Assembly: GCA_046727735.1 (NCBI GenBank)
Contig: JBKPDF010000028.1
Span: 5,655-69,654 of the forward strand
DNA from: AP-16 sp046727735
Lineage (GTDB): Bacteria > Pseudomonadota > Alphaproteobacteria > Rhizobiales > Xanthobacteraceae
Length of the DNA: 64,000 bases
Direction of reading: 5' to 3'
Shown here: positions 16,888 to 25,640 of the stretch, piece by piece
Layout: each line of letters starts with the position of its first letter
Numbering within the stretch: the stretch's first letter is position 1
The notes under the pieces: generated by a model
Database searches by the model: none
Told to the model about the DNA's origin: nothing
The model's input: the letters and a program-made list of their open reading frames with translations, nothing else
Program-made: the position numbers and the translations under genes

Positions 16888-18327
16888 ATGGACGACATGA
16901 CGCAATCGCGACCCGCCGCGGATTTGAAGCCGATGCACGAGATCCTCACGCGGCAACGCGAGGCGTTCCTGCAGTCGGGGCCTCCGACGCTGAAAGAACG
17001 CCGCGCAGACCTGGCGAAGCTGCGCCGCGCGATCCAGCAGAACGCGGAGCGGCTGGCGCTGGAGATTTCCGGGGATTTCGGCACTCGCTCGCGCTACGAG
17101 ACGCTGCTCGCCGACGTGTGGCCTACGCTCGCGGCGAGCCGGCACGCGATCCGGCACCTGCGCAGATGGATGGCGCCGAAGCGCGTATCGGTCAGCCTCG
17201 AATTCATGCCGGCGGGCGCGCGTATTCTTTACCAGCCGGTCGGGGTGGTCGGCATCATCAGCCCGTGGAACTATCCGTTCCAGCTCGCCATCATGCCGCT
17301 GATCGCGGCGCTCGCCGCGGGCAATCGCGTGATGCTCAAGCCTTCGGAGCTCACGCCGCGTACTGCGCAATTCCTTCAGGAATTCCTCGGCGGCCTGTTT
17401 CCCGTCGAGCAAGTCGCGGTGATCCTCGGCGGCCCCGAAACCGGCGCGGCGTTCGCGTCGCTGCCATTCGATCATCTGTTCTACACCGGCTCGACCGCGA
17501 TAGGCCGGGAAGTGATGCGTGCGGCGGCCGAGAATCTCGCGCCGGTGACGCTCGAGCTCGGCGGCAAATCGCCCTGCATCCTCGCCGAGGACGCGGCGCT
17601 GCCCGCCGCGGTCGAGAGCATCGTCGCGGGCAAGCTGTTGAACGCCGGGCAGACCTGCATCGCGCCCGATTACGTGCTGCTGCCGCGGGAGCGCCGCGAA
17701 GACTTCATCCGACTGGCCGGCGAGGCGGTGAAGAAATTCTATCCGAGACTTGCGACCAATCCCGATTACGATTCGATGGTCAACGAACGGCATTACGGAC
17801 GCGTCGCGGGTTATGTCGCCGAAGCGAAGGAGCGCGGGGTTCGCGTGGTCGAGTTCAACCCGGCGCAGGAAAAACTCGCCCCCGAAACGCGCAAGCTCGC
17901 GCCGATGCTCGTCATCGAGCCGGGCGAAGAGCTCGGCGTCATGCGCGAGGAGATCTTCGGCCCGGTGCTGCCGGTGAAATCCTACGAGCGCATCGAGGAG
18001 GCGATCGAGTATGTCAATCGCCGGCCGCGGCCGCTGGCGCTCTACTATTTCGGCCAGGACAAGAAGCGGCGCGACGAAGTCCTGCGCAAGACGATTTCCG
18101 GCGGAGTTTCCGTCAACGACACGCTGCTGCACGTGCTGATCGAGGACTTGCCGTTCGGCGGCATCGGCGCTTCCGGGATCGGTGCCTATCACGGCGAGAT
18201 CGGGTTCCAGACTTTCTCGCATCGCAAGGGGGTCTTTCTGCAGAGCCGGCTCAACGCCGCAAACCTGCTGCGTCCGCCGTTCGGCCGGCTCACTGCGCTG
18301 TTGCTCAAATTGCTCATGCGCCGGTGA
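16888..18327 (+). CDS. Coniferyl-aldehyde-type dehydrogenase (ALDH superfamily)
   Basis: A 479-residue NAD(P)-dependent aldehyde dehydrogenase. Motifs are GIISPWNYPFQLAIMPLI, FTGSTAIGREV in the form FYTGSTAIGREV, the general base in LELGGKSP, the nucleophile in LNAGQTCIAPDYVL, and the EEIFGPVLPV signature. The hydrophobic C-terminal tail (LTALLLKLLMRR) and the overall pattern resemble coniferyl-aldehyde dehydrogenases of the CalB group, which also include membrane-associated fatty-aldehyde enzymes. It follows the ThDP enzyme by 29 bases. Together they suggest carboligation or decarboxylation followed by oxidation of an aldehyde. Confidence 0.9.
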   Translation: MDDMTQSRPAADLKPMHEILTRQREAFLQSGPPTLKERRADLAKLRRAIQQNAERLALEISGDFGTRSRYETLLADVWPTLAASRHAIRHLRRWMAPKRVSVSLEFMPAGARILYQPVGVVGIISPWNYPFQLAIMPLIAALAAGNRVMLKPSELTPRTAQFLQEFLGGLFPVEQVAVILGGPETGAAFASLPFDHLFYTGSTAIGREVMRAAAENLAPVTLELGGKSPCILAEDAALPAAVESIVAGKLLNAGQTCIAPDYVLLPRERREDFIRLAGEAVKKFYPRLATNPDYDSMVNERHYGRVAGYVAEAKERGVRVVEFNPAQEKLAPETRKLAPMLVIEPGEELGVMREEIFGPVLPVKSYERIEEAIEYVNRRPRPLALYYFGQDKKRRDEVLRKTISGGVSVNDTLLHVLIEDLPFGGIGASGIGAYHGEIGFQTFSHRKGVFLQSRLNAANLLRPPFGRLTALLLKLLMRR

Positions 18328-18328
18328 T

Positions 18329-18347
18329 ACCTCCCCGGAAGGGAGGT
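18329..18347. repeat. Partial family A palindrome
   Basis: ACCTCCCCGGAAGGGAGGT is a head palindrome of the family A element, followed by TCGATCGCGCG as in the copy at 43007, but the rest of the element is missing. It lies just after the aldehyde dehydrogenase stop and may help end the operon transcript. Confidence 0.6.
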
Positions 18348-18457
18348 CGATCGCGCGAAGCAGGCGCAGTCGTTCGGCAGAGTGGATTTCTGCGATACCT
18401 TCCGTGAGGATGTGGGGCAGCATGCGTGCGGCAAGGCAGTTGCGGTTCGCGCGATGA

Positions 18458-19288
<831 letters not shown>

Positions 19289-19411
19289 GTTTGTGCCCGG
19301 TTTCTTGCCCGTTCCGGCCGGCCGCGTGGCGGGCGCGAGCGGGGATGCATCATCCCCGGTATTTCGCGGGGACGAGAGTCGAGAGCACCACGCCCGCGTC
19401 TCGCGATCAAG

Positions 19412-19978
19412 TCACAGCATCAAGAGGCCGAGCCGGACCGCGTGCGCCACGGCGTCGGTACGCCCCGTGGCATCGAGCTTCTCCAGGATGGAGGCGACGT
19501 GAAATTTCGCGGTATGCACCGAGATGCCGAGCTTGCGCGCGACCATCTTGTTCGATGCACCCTCCGCCAATAAGCACAGAACCTCGGTCTCTCGCGCGGT
19601 CAAGCGGCGCAAGTCTGCCGCTTCCGGATCCTCGGAGAGACCGACTGCACGGTGTTCGGCGACATCGTTCATGCCGAACGGAACGACTGCGAGCCCGCGG
19701 AGCGCGGCATCGAGCGCGAGGCGCAGGTCGGCGACTTCGGCGGTCGGGGGCAGCAATCCGGCGAATCCGGCCCGCAATGCGGCGATCGAATCGATGTCGT
19801 CCGCGATCAGAATGGTTGTTCTCGCCGCCTCGGGTAGCGGAACAATGTCGCTGATGGCGAGTGCCGCATTGTCGTCGAGCTCCGCCACGTCGACACCGAG
19901 TTCCTGCAGCATTGCTTCGATGCGGTCCGCCAGGAGCTCATCCTCGATCGCCAGCTCGACGGTGATGCCGCTCGCCAT
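19412..19978 (-). CDS. LuxR-type helix-turn-helix regulator with degenerate receiver-like N-terminus
   Basis: A 188-residue protein. The C-terminal half (about residues 120-185) is a clear LuxR/GerE domain: LTARETEVLCLLAEGASNKMVARKLGISVHTAKFHVASILEKLDATGRTDAV. The N-terminal half resembles a receiver fold in length and strand pattern (TVELAIEDELLADRI, TILIADD), but the phosphoacceptor pocket is not clearly conserved. The ATG lies three bases after the stop of the HtrA-like gene, so translation is probably coupled and the two proteins likely act together, perhaps in sensing envelope or cytoplasmic stress. The partner is inferred from position only. Confidence 0.85.
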   Translation of the reverse strand: MASGITVELAIEDELLADRIEAMLQELGVDVAELDDNAALAISDIVPLPEAARTTILIADDIDSIAALRAGFAGLLPPTAEVADLRLALDAALRGLAVVPFGMNDVAEHRAVGLSEDPEAADLRRLTARETEVLCLLAEGASNKMVARKLGISVHTAKFHVASILEKLDATGRTDAVAHAVRLGLLML

Positions 19979-19981
19979 CGC

Positions 19982-20878
19982 TCAAGAGGTCGGCCGCTCG
20001 GAAATCTCGATGCGGGCCGAGGCGGTTTGCCCGGCGCGAACGATCGCCAAATCGATGGTACGGCCGATCGCTTCGGCGCTGAGCCTGCCGAACACGTCGC
20101 GGACGCCGCCCAAAGGTTCGCCGTTCCAGCTCGTGAGGATGTCACCGACGAGGATTCCGGCCCGGCGTCCCGGCCCGTTCGGGTCGACGCTGACGACCAT
20201 GAGCCCGTGTGAGCTCGGTTTCGCCTCATCGAGCCGCACCGGCTGCAGCCCGAGGCCGAGATAGCCGCGGCGGACTCGGCCGTGGGCCAAAAGTTGCTCG
20301 GCAACACGTTCGATCGTCGCGACCGGAATCGCCAGTCCCGCGCGGCGCGGGCCGGGCACCGCCATCCCCACCAGGTTGCCTGCGGCGTTCACCACGATCC
20401 CACCCTCCTGGCTGGCGTCGACGCGGCGATCAAGCCGAATGCGGCGATCGATGCGGCCGCCGCGCAGGCTTTGCCACGGACCGGCGGCGAGCGCGACCAT
20501 GGCAAGGCTCGCAGTCGGCCCGTCCCGGCCTCGGCCGATCATGATCGCGAGCTCGCCCGTCGAAACCTCCTCCGCGCGCGACCAAGCCAGCGGACTCTCC
20601 GCGCCGTTCACTTTGAGAACCGCAATATCGGTGCTGGGATCGCGTCCCGCCAGGGTCGCAGCGGCGCGCTCGCCTGCGGGCGTGAGCACGGCAATCTCTT
20701 CATCGTGCTCGAGCGCATCGCTCGCCGTGACGACGAGGCCGGAACGCCAGACGAAACCGCTGGACGTGCGGCGGCCACCTCCGGACACCGCGACGACCGC
20801 AGGCACGCATCGCGCAACGATTTCAGCCAGATGACGGGAGAGGACAGGGAGTGGATTCTCAGGCGTTCGGTCCGACAT
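19982..20878 (-). CDS. HtrA/DegP-like protein with PDZ domain, catalytic His and Ser replaced (pseudoprotease)
   Basis: A 298-residue protein with an S1C protease-like fold followed by a PDZ domain (about 210-295; YLGLGLQPVRL, GPGRRAGILVGDILTSWNGEPL). Aligning by motif, the HtrA triad is broken: the His of VTNNHV is replaced by D54 (VTASDAL), the Asp is kept (D84, PSTDIAVLKV), and the Ser of GNSGG is replaced by E158 (SQEGGIVVN). It has no signal peptide. A binding or sensing role is therefore more likely than proteolysis. The ATG at 20878 follows GGAGG; the frame's first Met-like codon upstream is a TTG. It is coupled to the LuxR-type regulator. Confidence 0.85.
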   Translation of the reverse strand: MSDRTPENPLPVLSRHLAEIVARCVPAVVAVSGGGRRTSSGFVWRSGLVVTASDALEHDEEIAVLTPAGERAAATLAGRDPSTDIAVLKVNGAESPLAWSRAEEVSTGELAIMIGRGRDGPTASLAMVALAAGPWQSLRGGRIDRRIRLDRRVDASQEGGIVVNAAGNLVGMAVPGPRRAGLAIPVATIERVAEQLLAHGRVRRGYLGLGLQPVRLDEAKPSSHGLMVVSVDPNGPGRRAGILVGDILTSWNGEPLGGVRDVFGRLSAEAIGRTIDLAIVRAGQTASARIEISERPTS

Positions 20879-20974
20879 GGGAGCCTCCAATTTGGCTCTC
20901 TCATGTCATCGTACGCACGCGAAACCTACTGGCCGGATGGGTAGGTCTGGCCGGATGGGCGGGTGCCCAACAGA

Positions 20975-21009
20975 GAAAACATCTCCGCCCGGCAGTCCGG
21001 GCGGAGATG
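20975..21009 (-). terminator. Rho-independent terminator after the DUF1236 gene
   Basis: A perfect 13-bp stem (CATCTCCGCCCGG at 20980-20992 with its complement at 20997-21009) and a four-base loop. On the minus strand it is followed by TTTTCTC. It lies 17 bases downstream of the DUF1236 stop. Confidence 0.88.
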
Positions 21010-21026
21010 CGCGAGCGCTGCTCCGC

Positions 21027-21359
21027 TTACTCGCGAATGATCTCGATGACCCGGTGCGTACCGGGGTCGACCAACACCACTTGATTGTCGATCACCGTAT
21101 ATCGGTAACGCCGGATCGCCGGCACTTCGACCGTTTCCGGGAACGGATAGAGCTCGACCGACGCCGGGACCTCCACGCCGACACGCGCCCGGAAGTCCGC
21201 CGGAGGCGCGACCACGATCCGCTCGCGCGTGACCGAGCGGTAAACCGTCGTGCGCTGGTCGGGGGTCAGATCGATGACCGCCGTCTGGGCAGCGGCAATT
21301 CCCGCCGTGGTGGCGAGGATAGCCGCGGCAAGCGCACCATTCACAACGGATTTCATCAT
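21027..21359 (-). CDS. DUF1236 domain-containing exported protein
   Basis: A 110-residue secreted protein. A signal peptide of about 23 residues ends in GIAAAQT. The mature domain follows the DUF1236 pattern: DLTPDQRTTVYRSVTRERI, then VGVEVPASVELYPFPETV, then YRYTVIDNQVVLVDPGTHRVIEII. The family is widespread in Rhizobiales and has no established function. The start at 21359 has AGGAG five bases upstream and begins the signal peptide; longer starts make no sense. It ends at a strong terminator. Confidence 0.9.
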   Translation of the reverse strand: MMKSVVNGALAAAILATTAGIAAAQTAVIDLTPDQRTTVYRSVTRERIVVAPPADFRARVGVEVPASVELYPFPETVEVPAIRRYRYTVIDNQVVLVDPGTHRVIEIIRE

Positions 21360-21546
21360 CGGTTCTCCTCTCGAGCCCCACGTGCTCCGCAGCCAACGCC
21401 AAGCGGTCCGTTGGGTTCCTGCCTGGACGGCAGGATATCGGAGGGCCGCACAAAACACGGCACTTCGACGGAGCGGTGGGCAGCAAACCCCGGCATCGCT
21501 GCCGGGGCTTGCGTGGTCGGCGCGTCAGGCCTGTGGCATCAGTCCG

Positions 21547-22182
21547 TCAGTGCCGCATCGAGCGGTACCAATTGTCCACTTCGCGACGGACCTGATCGGC
21601 GCTGTAACCGTAGCGGTCCTGGATCTTGCCTTCGAGATCTTCTCGCCGCCCCTCGATCGCGTCGAGGTCCTCGTCCGTCAGCTTCGCCCATTTCTCCTTG
21701 ACCTTGCCCTTGACCTGCTTCCAGTGGCCCTGGATGCGGTTCCAGTCGGCCGCCGATTGCAGGGTGCCGACGGTGGTTTTCATGGCATCGGTCGCGGTGC
21801 GCGCTACGCTCTGACCCAGTTCCCGGGTCTGGTCGGCCCAAGCGTGCATCTGGGCCTCCGCAAATTCCGCTTGGAGCTGAACGAGCTCCTCGGCACTGCG
21901 CGCCCGCAGCATGCGCTGGGTGAAATCGAACGAGTTCGCGATGGTCCGCGCGGCGAGCGACAGCGTCTTCTGCCGGATGTCGGACGCCTGCTGGTCGAAG
22001 CTCGTGAGGCTCCGCTGCGTGGCCGAGAGGAATCCATCGACCGCCTGTCTGGCTTGCCCGACGCTGTGCTCGGCGAAGTCGCGCATTCCGAAAGTGCCGA
22101 ATTCGGCTATCCTTCGCGCCTGCTCGGCGCCATGCTCGGCGAAATCGCGCATTCCTTCCGACAAATTCGAAGTTCTGGCCAT
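21547..22182 (-). CDS. Phasin-CsbD fusion protein
   Basis: A 211-residue protein joining two stress-related domains. Residues about 40-145 form a phasin_2-type helical region (FDFTQRMLRARSAEELVQLQAEFAEAQMHAWADQTRELG). Residues about 147-205 are a CsbD-like domain, NRIQGHWKQVKGKVKEKW with LTDEDLDAIEGRREDLEGKIQDRYGYS. The N-terminus has a duplicated GMRDFAEH segment (residues 10-17 and 32-39). AGGAGG lies seven bases before the ATG at 22182. The protein could tether PHB granules to another cell component or act as a general-stress protein. Divergent from the M20 peptidase gene. Confidence 0.85.
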   Translation of the reverse strand: MARTSNLSEGMRDFAEHGAEQARRIAEFGTFGMRDFAEHSVGQARQAVDGFLSATQRSLTSFDQQASDIRQKTLSLAARTIANSFDFTQRMLRARSAEELVQLQAEFAEAQMHAWADQTRELGQSVARTATDAMKTTVGTLQSAADWNRIQGHWKQVKGKVKEKWAKLTDEDLDAIEGRREDLEGKIQDRYGYSADQVRREVDNWYRSMRH

Positions 22183-22295
22183 AAAAAGACCTCCTCTCTC
22201 GTGGCCCGTTCCCGATGCGGCGAGGCCGCGGAACCGACGGGTGCATGTTGGTTGGATCAAGGAAGGTCCGGTTCGCCCGGACTCGTCTTGCGCTA

Positions 22296-22320
22296 ATCGA
22301 GAACCCCGCTGGCGAGTTCC
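22296..22320 (-). promoter_or_regulatory. Possible EcfG-type general-stress promoter
   Basis: On the minus strand GGAAC, a 16-base spacer and CGAT lie about 115 bases before the phasin-CsbD start. The alphaproteobacterial EcfG consensus is GGAAC-N16/17-CGTT, so the -10 has one mismatch. CsbD-type genes are often under general-stress control. Weak evidence. Confidence 0.3.
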
Positions 22321-22441
22321 GAAATATTCGTTCCTCTCGCAATTTCTTGGCAAGCCGTGACGCGTATTTATCGACGATCAGCAATTCTGTTAGATGTAGG
22401 TATTATCGGGCTGCCATTCGCCAACGAACTCGGAAATCCAC

Positions 22442-23572
22442 ATGCCACATTCGCGCCATGATTCCCTCGACCTGGAGACGATCGTCCGCGGCATCGAACG
22501 CTGGGTAGAAATCGAAAGTCCGACCGGCGAAGTTACCGCGGTCAATCGCATGATCGATCGCGTCGCCGCGGATCTCGCCGACGTGCCGGTCCGCATCGAA
22601 CGCCTGCCCGGCCGTTCCGGCTTTGCCGACACGCTCGTGGCGCGCACGCATGGGGACGGCCACGGTATCTTGGTGCTTTCCCACGTCGATACCGTGCATC
22701 CGATCGGCACGCTCGCCACTTCGCCTTGCCGCCGCGATGGCGACCGGCTCTACGGGCCGGGCGTCTACGACATGAAGGGCGGCGCGTATCTCGCGCTCGA
22801 TGCGTTCCGCCGCGTGGCACGCGCGCAGAGCGCACGGCTACCGATCACGTTCCTGTTCACGCCCGACGAGGAGGTGGGCAGCCCGTTCTCACGCGAGCGG
22901 ATCGAGCTCGAAGCGCGGCGCGCGCGGTACGCGCTCGTGACCGAGCCGGCGCGCGACGGCGGCAAGGTCGTGACCTCGCGCAAGGGCGTGGGGCGCTTCG
23001 AAGCGGCCGCGACAGGCGTCCCGGCGCATTCCGGAAGCCGACATCGTGACGGCCGCAGTGCGATCGACGAGATGGCGCGACAAGTGCTGGCGATCGTCGC
23101 CATGACCGATTATGGGCGCGGAATTACCACCAATGTCGGCAAGATTTCCGGCGGCACCGCGCCCAACGTCGTGGCCGAGCACTGCCGGATCAGCATCGAT
23201 CTGCGCGTGCCCGACGAAGCCGCCGGTGAGGAGATGCAGGCGAAAATCCTCGGCCTTGCGCCCACCGATCCCGGCGTGAAGCTCGCGGTGACGGGCGAGA
23301 TGAACCGGCCGCCATTCAAGCGCACGCCTGCCGGCGCCGCGCTGTTCCAGCATGCCCGCAAGCTCGCGGCCGAGCTCGGCTTCGATATCGCCGAAGCCCC
23401 GACGACCGGAGGCGGCAGCGACGGCAATTTCACCGCCGCGCTCGGCGTGCCTACGCTCGATGGCCTCGGCATCGACGGCGACGGCGCGCACACCGGGTGG
23501 GAGCACGCGCTCATCTCCTCGATCGAGCCGCGAACCCGGCTGATGCAGCGGCTTCTGGAGACGCTGGGATGA
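22442..23572 (+). CDS. M20 family metallopeptidase (glutamate carboxypeptidase type)
   Basis: A 376-residue di-zinc peptidase of the CPG2/ArgE/DapE superfamily. Metal-site motifs are LVLSHVDTVHPIG, GPGVYDMKGG and the catalytic TPDEEVGS; a dimerisation lid domain is marked by GRFEAAATGVPAHSGSRHRDGRSAI. The last metal His is in the C-terminal DGDGAHTGWEHALIS. The gene starts 260 bases from the divergent phasin-CsbD gene in an A/T-rich promoter region. Substrate is probably an acyl- or glutamyl-amino acid. Confidence 0.92.
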   Translation: MPHSRHDSLDLETIVRGIERWVEIESPTGEVTAVNRMIDRVAADLADVPVRIERLPGRSGFADTLVARTHGDGHGILVLSHVDTVHPIGTLATSPCRRDGDRLYGPGVYDMKGGAYLALDAFRRVARAQSARLPITFLFTPDEEVGSPFSRERIELEARRARYALVTEPARDGGKVVTSRKGVGRFEAAATGVPAHSGSRHRDGRSAIDEMARQVLAIVAMTDYGRGITTNVGKISGGTAPNVVAEHCRISIDLRVPDEAAGEEMQAKILGLAPTDPGVKLAVTGEMNRPPFKRTPAGAALFQHARKLAAELGFDIAEAPTTGGGSDGNFTAALGVPTLDGLGIDGDGAHTGWEHALISSIEPRTRLMQRLLETLG

Positions 23573-23580
23573 TACTTACT

Positions 23581-23628
23581 CGTGTCCCGATCTTCGCTCG
23601 CGCTTCGCGCTTGCTCGTCCGGGACACG
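23581..23628. repeat. REP-like repeat, family B
   Basis: Contains GTGTCCCGATCTTCGCTCGC and a closing GTCCGGGACAC. It is in the same orientation as the copy at 24418-24467 and opposite to the copy at 23982-24027. It lies between the M20 peptidase and MazG-like genes. Confidence 0.72.
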
Positions 23629-23675
23629 CCTGGCCGGATGCGACCGATCGTCCGGGACACGTGGACGGAGAAGCG

Positions 23676-23969
23676 ATGACCATCGACGAATATGCCGCTT
23701 GGGCCGCAACGCTCGGCAAGCAGCCGCTGAGCGCGGATAAGGAAATGCTGGCGTATCTCGGCCTCGGGCTTGCGGGAGAATCGGGAGAGGTAGCGGACGG
23801 CATCAAGAAATTCTTGCGCGACGGGCGGTGGGACGCCGAGCATCTCGCCGATGAGCTGAGCGACGTCATCTATTTTTGGTCTTGTCTGTGCCTCGTAGCC
23901 GGCAAGCAGCCCTCGCACGTGCTCGAAATGAGCCGGCGGAAGATCGAGCGGCGCATGGCAAGGCAATGA
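23676..23969 (+). CDS. MazG-like nucleotide pyrophosphohydrolase
   Basis: A 97-residue all-alpha NTP pyrophosphatase. The metal-binding pattern of the MazG-like fold is visible as GLAGESGEVADGIKKF (ExxE) followed by ADELSDVIYFWSCL (ExxD). The length is typical of single-domain MazG-like proteins that hydrolyse NTPs or dNTPs, possibly damaged ones. The ATG at 23676 follows GGACGGAG; a GTG at 23661 is also in frame. It is bracketed by family B repeats on both sides. Confidence 0.87.
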   Translation: MTIDEYAAWAATLGKQPLSADKEMLAYLGLGLAGESGEVADGIKKFLRDGRWDAEHLADELSDVIYFWSCLCLVAGKQPSHVLEMSRRKIERRMARQ

Positions 23970-23981
23970 AATGAAACCACC

Positions 23982-24027
23982 TGTCCCGGACGAAGTGAGC
24001 GAAGCGAACGAAGATCCGGGACCCAGG
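23982..24027. repeat. REP-like repeat, family B, inverted relative to 24418
   Basis: GTCCCGGACGAAGTGAGCGA...CGAAGATCCGGGACCCAGG. It matches the reverse complement of 24418-24467 closely, so the two copies form inverted flanks around the GIY-YIG gene. Confidence 0.78.
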
Positions 24028-24063
24028 AATGACTTCGCGAAGCGACCATACTGATGGACTCCG

Positions 24064-24357
24064 ATGGCAGAAGGCTTTTTCGTGTACATCCTGGCGAGCC
24101 GGCGAAACGGCACGCTCTATGTGGGAGTTACCAACGACTTGTCGCTGCGCATAGCTGAACACAAGGCCAAACTCGTACCGGGTTTCACCCGCAAGTATGG
24201 CGTCGACAAACTGGTACACATCGATACGTTTCAATCGATTTTGGAGGCTCGCGCGTACGAACGCGCGCTGAAGCGATGGAAACGAAGCTGGAAGCTCGAG
24301 CTCATAGAGAAGGGTAACCCGGAGTGGCGCGATCTCTCAGAGAATTGGTTAACGTGA
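24064..24357 (+). CDS. GIY-YIG nuclease family protein (UPF0213-like)
   Basis: A 97-residue single-domain GIY-YIG protein. The signature is FFVYILASRRNGTLYVGVTNDL, with the conserved Arg in LSLRIAEHK and the metal-binding Glu in EARAYERALKRWKR. The full domain fold fits in this length. Members may be DNA endonucleases, but most stand-alone proteins have no assigned role. It is flanked by inverted family B repeats at 23982 and 24418, and its base composition is slightly richer in A/T than its neighbours, which suggests a small mobile or acquired cassette. Confidence 0.9.
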   Translation: MAEGFFVYILASRRNGTLYVGVTNDLSLRIAEHKAKLVPGFTRKYGVDKLVHIDTFQSILEARAYERALKRWKRSWKLELIEKGNPEWRDLSENWLT

Positions 24358-24417
24358 TCGGGACCTTGCGCACCGGACCCAGTTCAACTCCTGTATTGGC
24401 GCTGCGCGAAGTTTACT

Positions 24418-24467
24418 CCTGGGTCCCGGATCTTCGCTCGCGCTTTGCGCTCACTCGTCCGGGACGC
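24418..24467. repeat. REP-like repeat, family B
   Basis: CCTGGGTCCCGGATCTTCGC...ACTCGTCCGGGACGC, the inverted partner of 23982-24027, placed just before the KDPG aldolase gene. Confidence 0.78.
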
Positions 24468-24482
24468 GGGGATTCCCGGTAA

Positions 24483-25115
24483 ATGTCTCCGCCGGATCCG
24501 ACACCGTTGTTTGCCGGCGCTCCGGTCGTGCCGGTGCTCACGGTCGAGCGCGTCGAGCACGCGGTGCCGCTCGCGCGGGCACTTGCAGAGGGCGGCCTGC
24601 ACGTCATCGAGGTGACGCTGCGTACCCGTGCCGCACTCCCCGCAGTTGCGGCAATTGCCGAGCAGGTGCCGCAATGCGTCGTAGGAGCCGGAACCGTGCT
24701 TGGCAAGGCGGACGTCGCGGCCGCGCTTGCGGCCGGCGCCAAATACCTCGTGAGCCCCGGTACCACGGCGGAGCTTGCCGCGGCGTTTGCGGCTGCGCCG
24801 GTTCCGGCGCTGCCGGGCTGCGCGAGCGTATCGGAAGCGCTGGCGCTGTCGGCGCTCGGCTTCCGCGTGCTGAAATTCTTTCCGGCCGAGCCGTCGGGCG
24901 GCATCCCCTGGCTGAAATCGGTCGCGGCGCCCTGTCCGGAACTCAAGTTCTGCCCGACGGGCGGCATCGATCTACGCAACGCCGCGGCCTATCTGGCGCT
25001 TCCCAACGTCGTCGCGGTCGGCGGCTCGTGGCCCGCGCCGGCCGACGCGATCGCGGCCGGCAATTTCGCGCGCATCACCGAGCTCGCGCGCGAGGCCGCG
25101 GCATTGCGCGGCTGA
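24483..25115 (+). CDS. eda: 2-dehydro-3-deoxy-phosphogluconate (KDPG) aldolase
   Basis: A 210-residue class I aldolase cleaving KDPG to pyruvate and glyceraldehyde-3-phosphate. The catalytic Glu is in IEVTLRT, phosphate-binding residues are in GAGTVLGKADV, and the Schiff-base Lys is in RVLKFFPAEPSGG; PTGGIDLRN closes the barrel. The length is normal. The KDG kinase at 25641-26564 would make its substrate, and the IlvD/Edd dehydratase at 27902 could make KDG-type acids, so it fits a sugar-acid branch of the Entner-Doudoroff route. Confidence 0.92.
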   Translation: MSPPDPTPLFAGAPVVPVLTVERVEHAVPLARALAEGGLHVIEVTLRTRAALPAVAAIAEQVPQCVVGAGTVLGKADVAAALAAGAKYLVSPGTTAELAAAFAAAPVPALPGCASVSEALALSALGFRVLKFFPAEPSGGIPWLKSVAAPCPELKFCPTGGIDLRNAAAYLALPNVVAVGGSWPAPADAIAAGNFARITELAREAAALRG

Positions 25116-25152
25116 AGCGTCCTCGCGCGCGCGCCGCGCACTCTCGATCCGC

Positions 25153-25614
25153 CTACTGTTCGAGAATCGTTTTCAGCGCTTGCAGATCTTTGCGGTTGGC
25201 GAGCTTGATCGCAAACGGCAGGATCGGACGGAACAACTTGGAAAATCCGGTCGGGTTGCCGCGGTTGCGCAATGTCATGCGCGTGGAATTGTCGTCCACC
25301 GGCTCCCACGTATACGTTGTTTCCATATAAAACGGCCGATCCGTGCGCATGACGAGGCGCTGGCCTGGAACGAACTCGGCGATCTCATAGATGTAGGCGA
25401 GCTTGCGCCGCAAAAAATGTGCTTGGAACGCGATGCGCGCTCCCGGCGCCAACGCTTTGGGGCTCTTCCACTCGACCGATTTGACGTTCAGATACCATTT
25501 CGGCGCGTTGTCGGGATCCGCGGCGAATTTCGCGACTTCCTCGTGCGGGCAGCGAATGAGGATCGCGGTCGCGACATCGATCGTCCTGCCCGGTCGTTGC
25601 AACGGCGAAACCAT
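25153..25614 (-). CDS. SRPBCC (START-like) family protein
   Basis: A 153-residue protein of the SRPBCC helix-grip fold (polyketide-cyclase type). The pattern is an early beta strand TAILIRCPHEEVAKFAADPDNAPKWY, the mid-domain GARIAFQAHFLRRKLAYIYEI strands and a C-terminal helix (FAIKLANRKDLQALKTIL). Such domains bind hydrophobic ligands in a deep cavity. It is the last of three leftward genes after the aminotransferase and KDG kinase, 26 bases downstream of the kinase stop; a role in sugar metabolism is not evident. Confidence 0.85.
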   Translation of the reverse strand: MVSPLQRPGRTIDVATAILIRCPHEEVAKFAADPDNAPKWYLNVKSVEWKSPKALAPGARIAFQAHFLRRKLAYIYEIAEFVPGQRLVMRTDRPFYMETTYTWEPVDDNSTRMTLRNRGNPTGFSKLFRPILPFAIKLANRKDLQALKTILEQ

Positions 25615-25640
25615 GGTGCGCCCGCGCTAGTGCGGATCGG

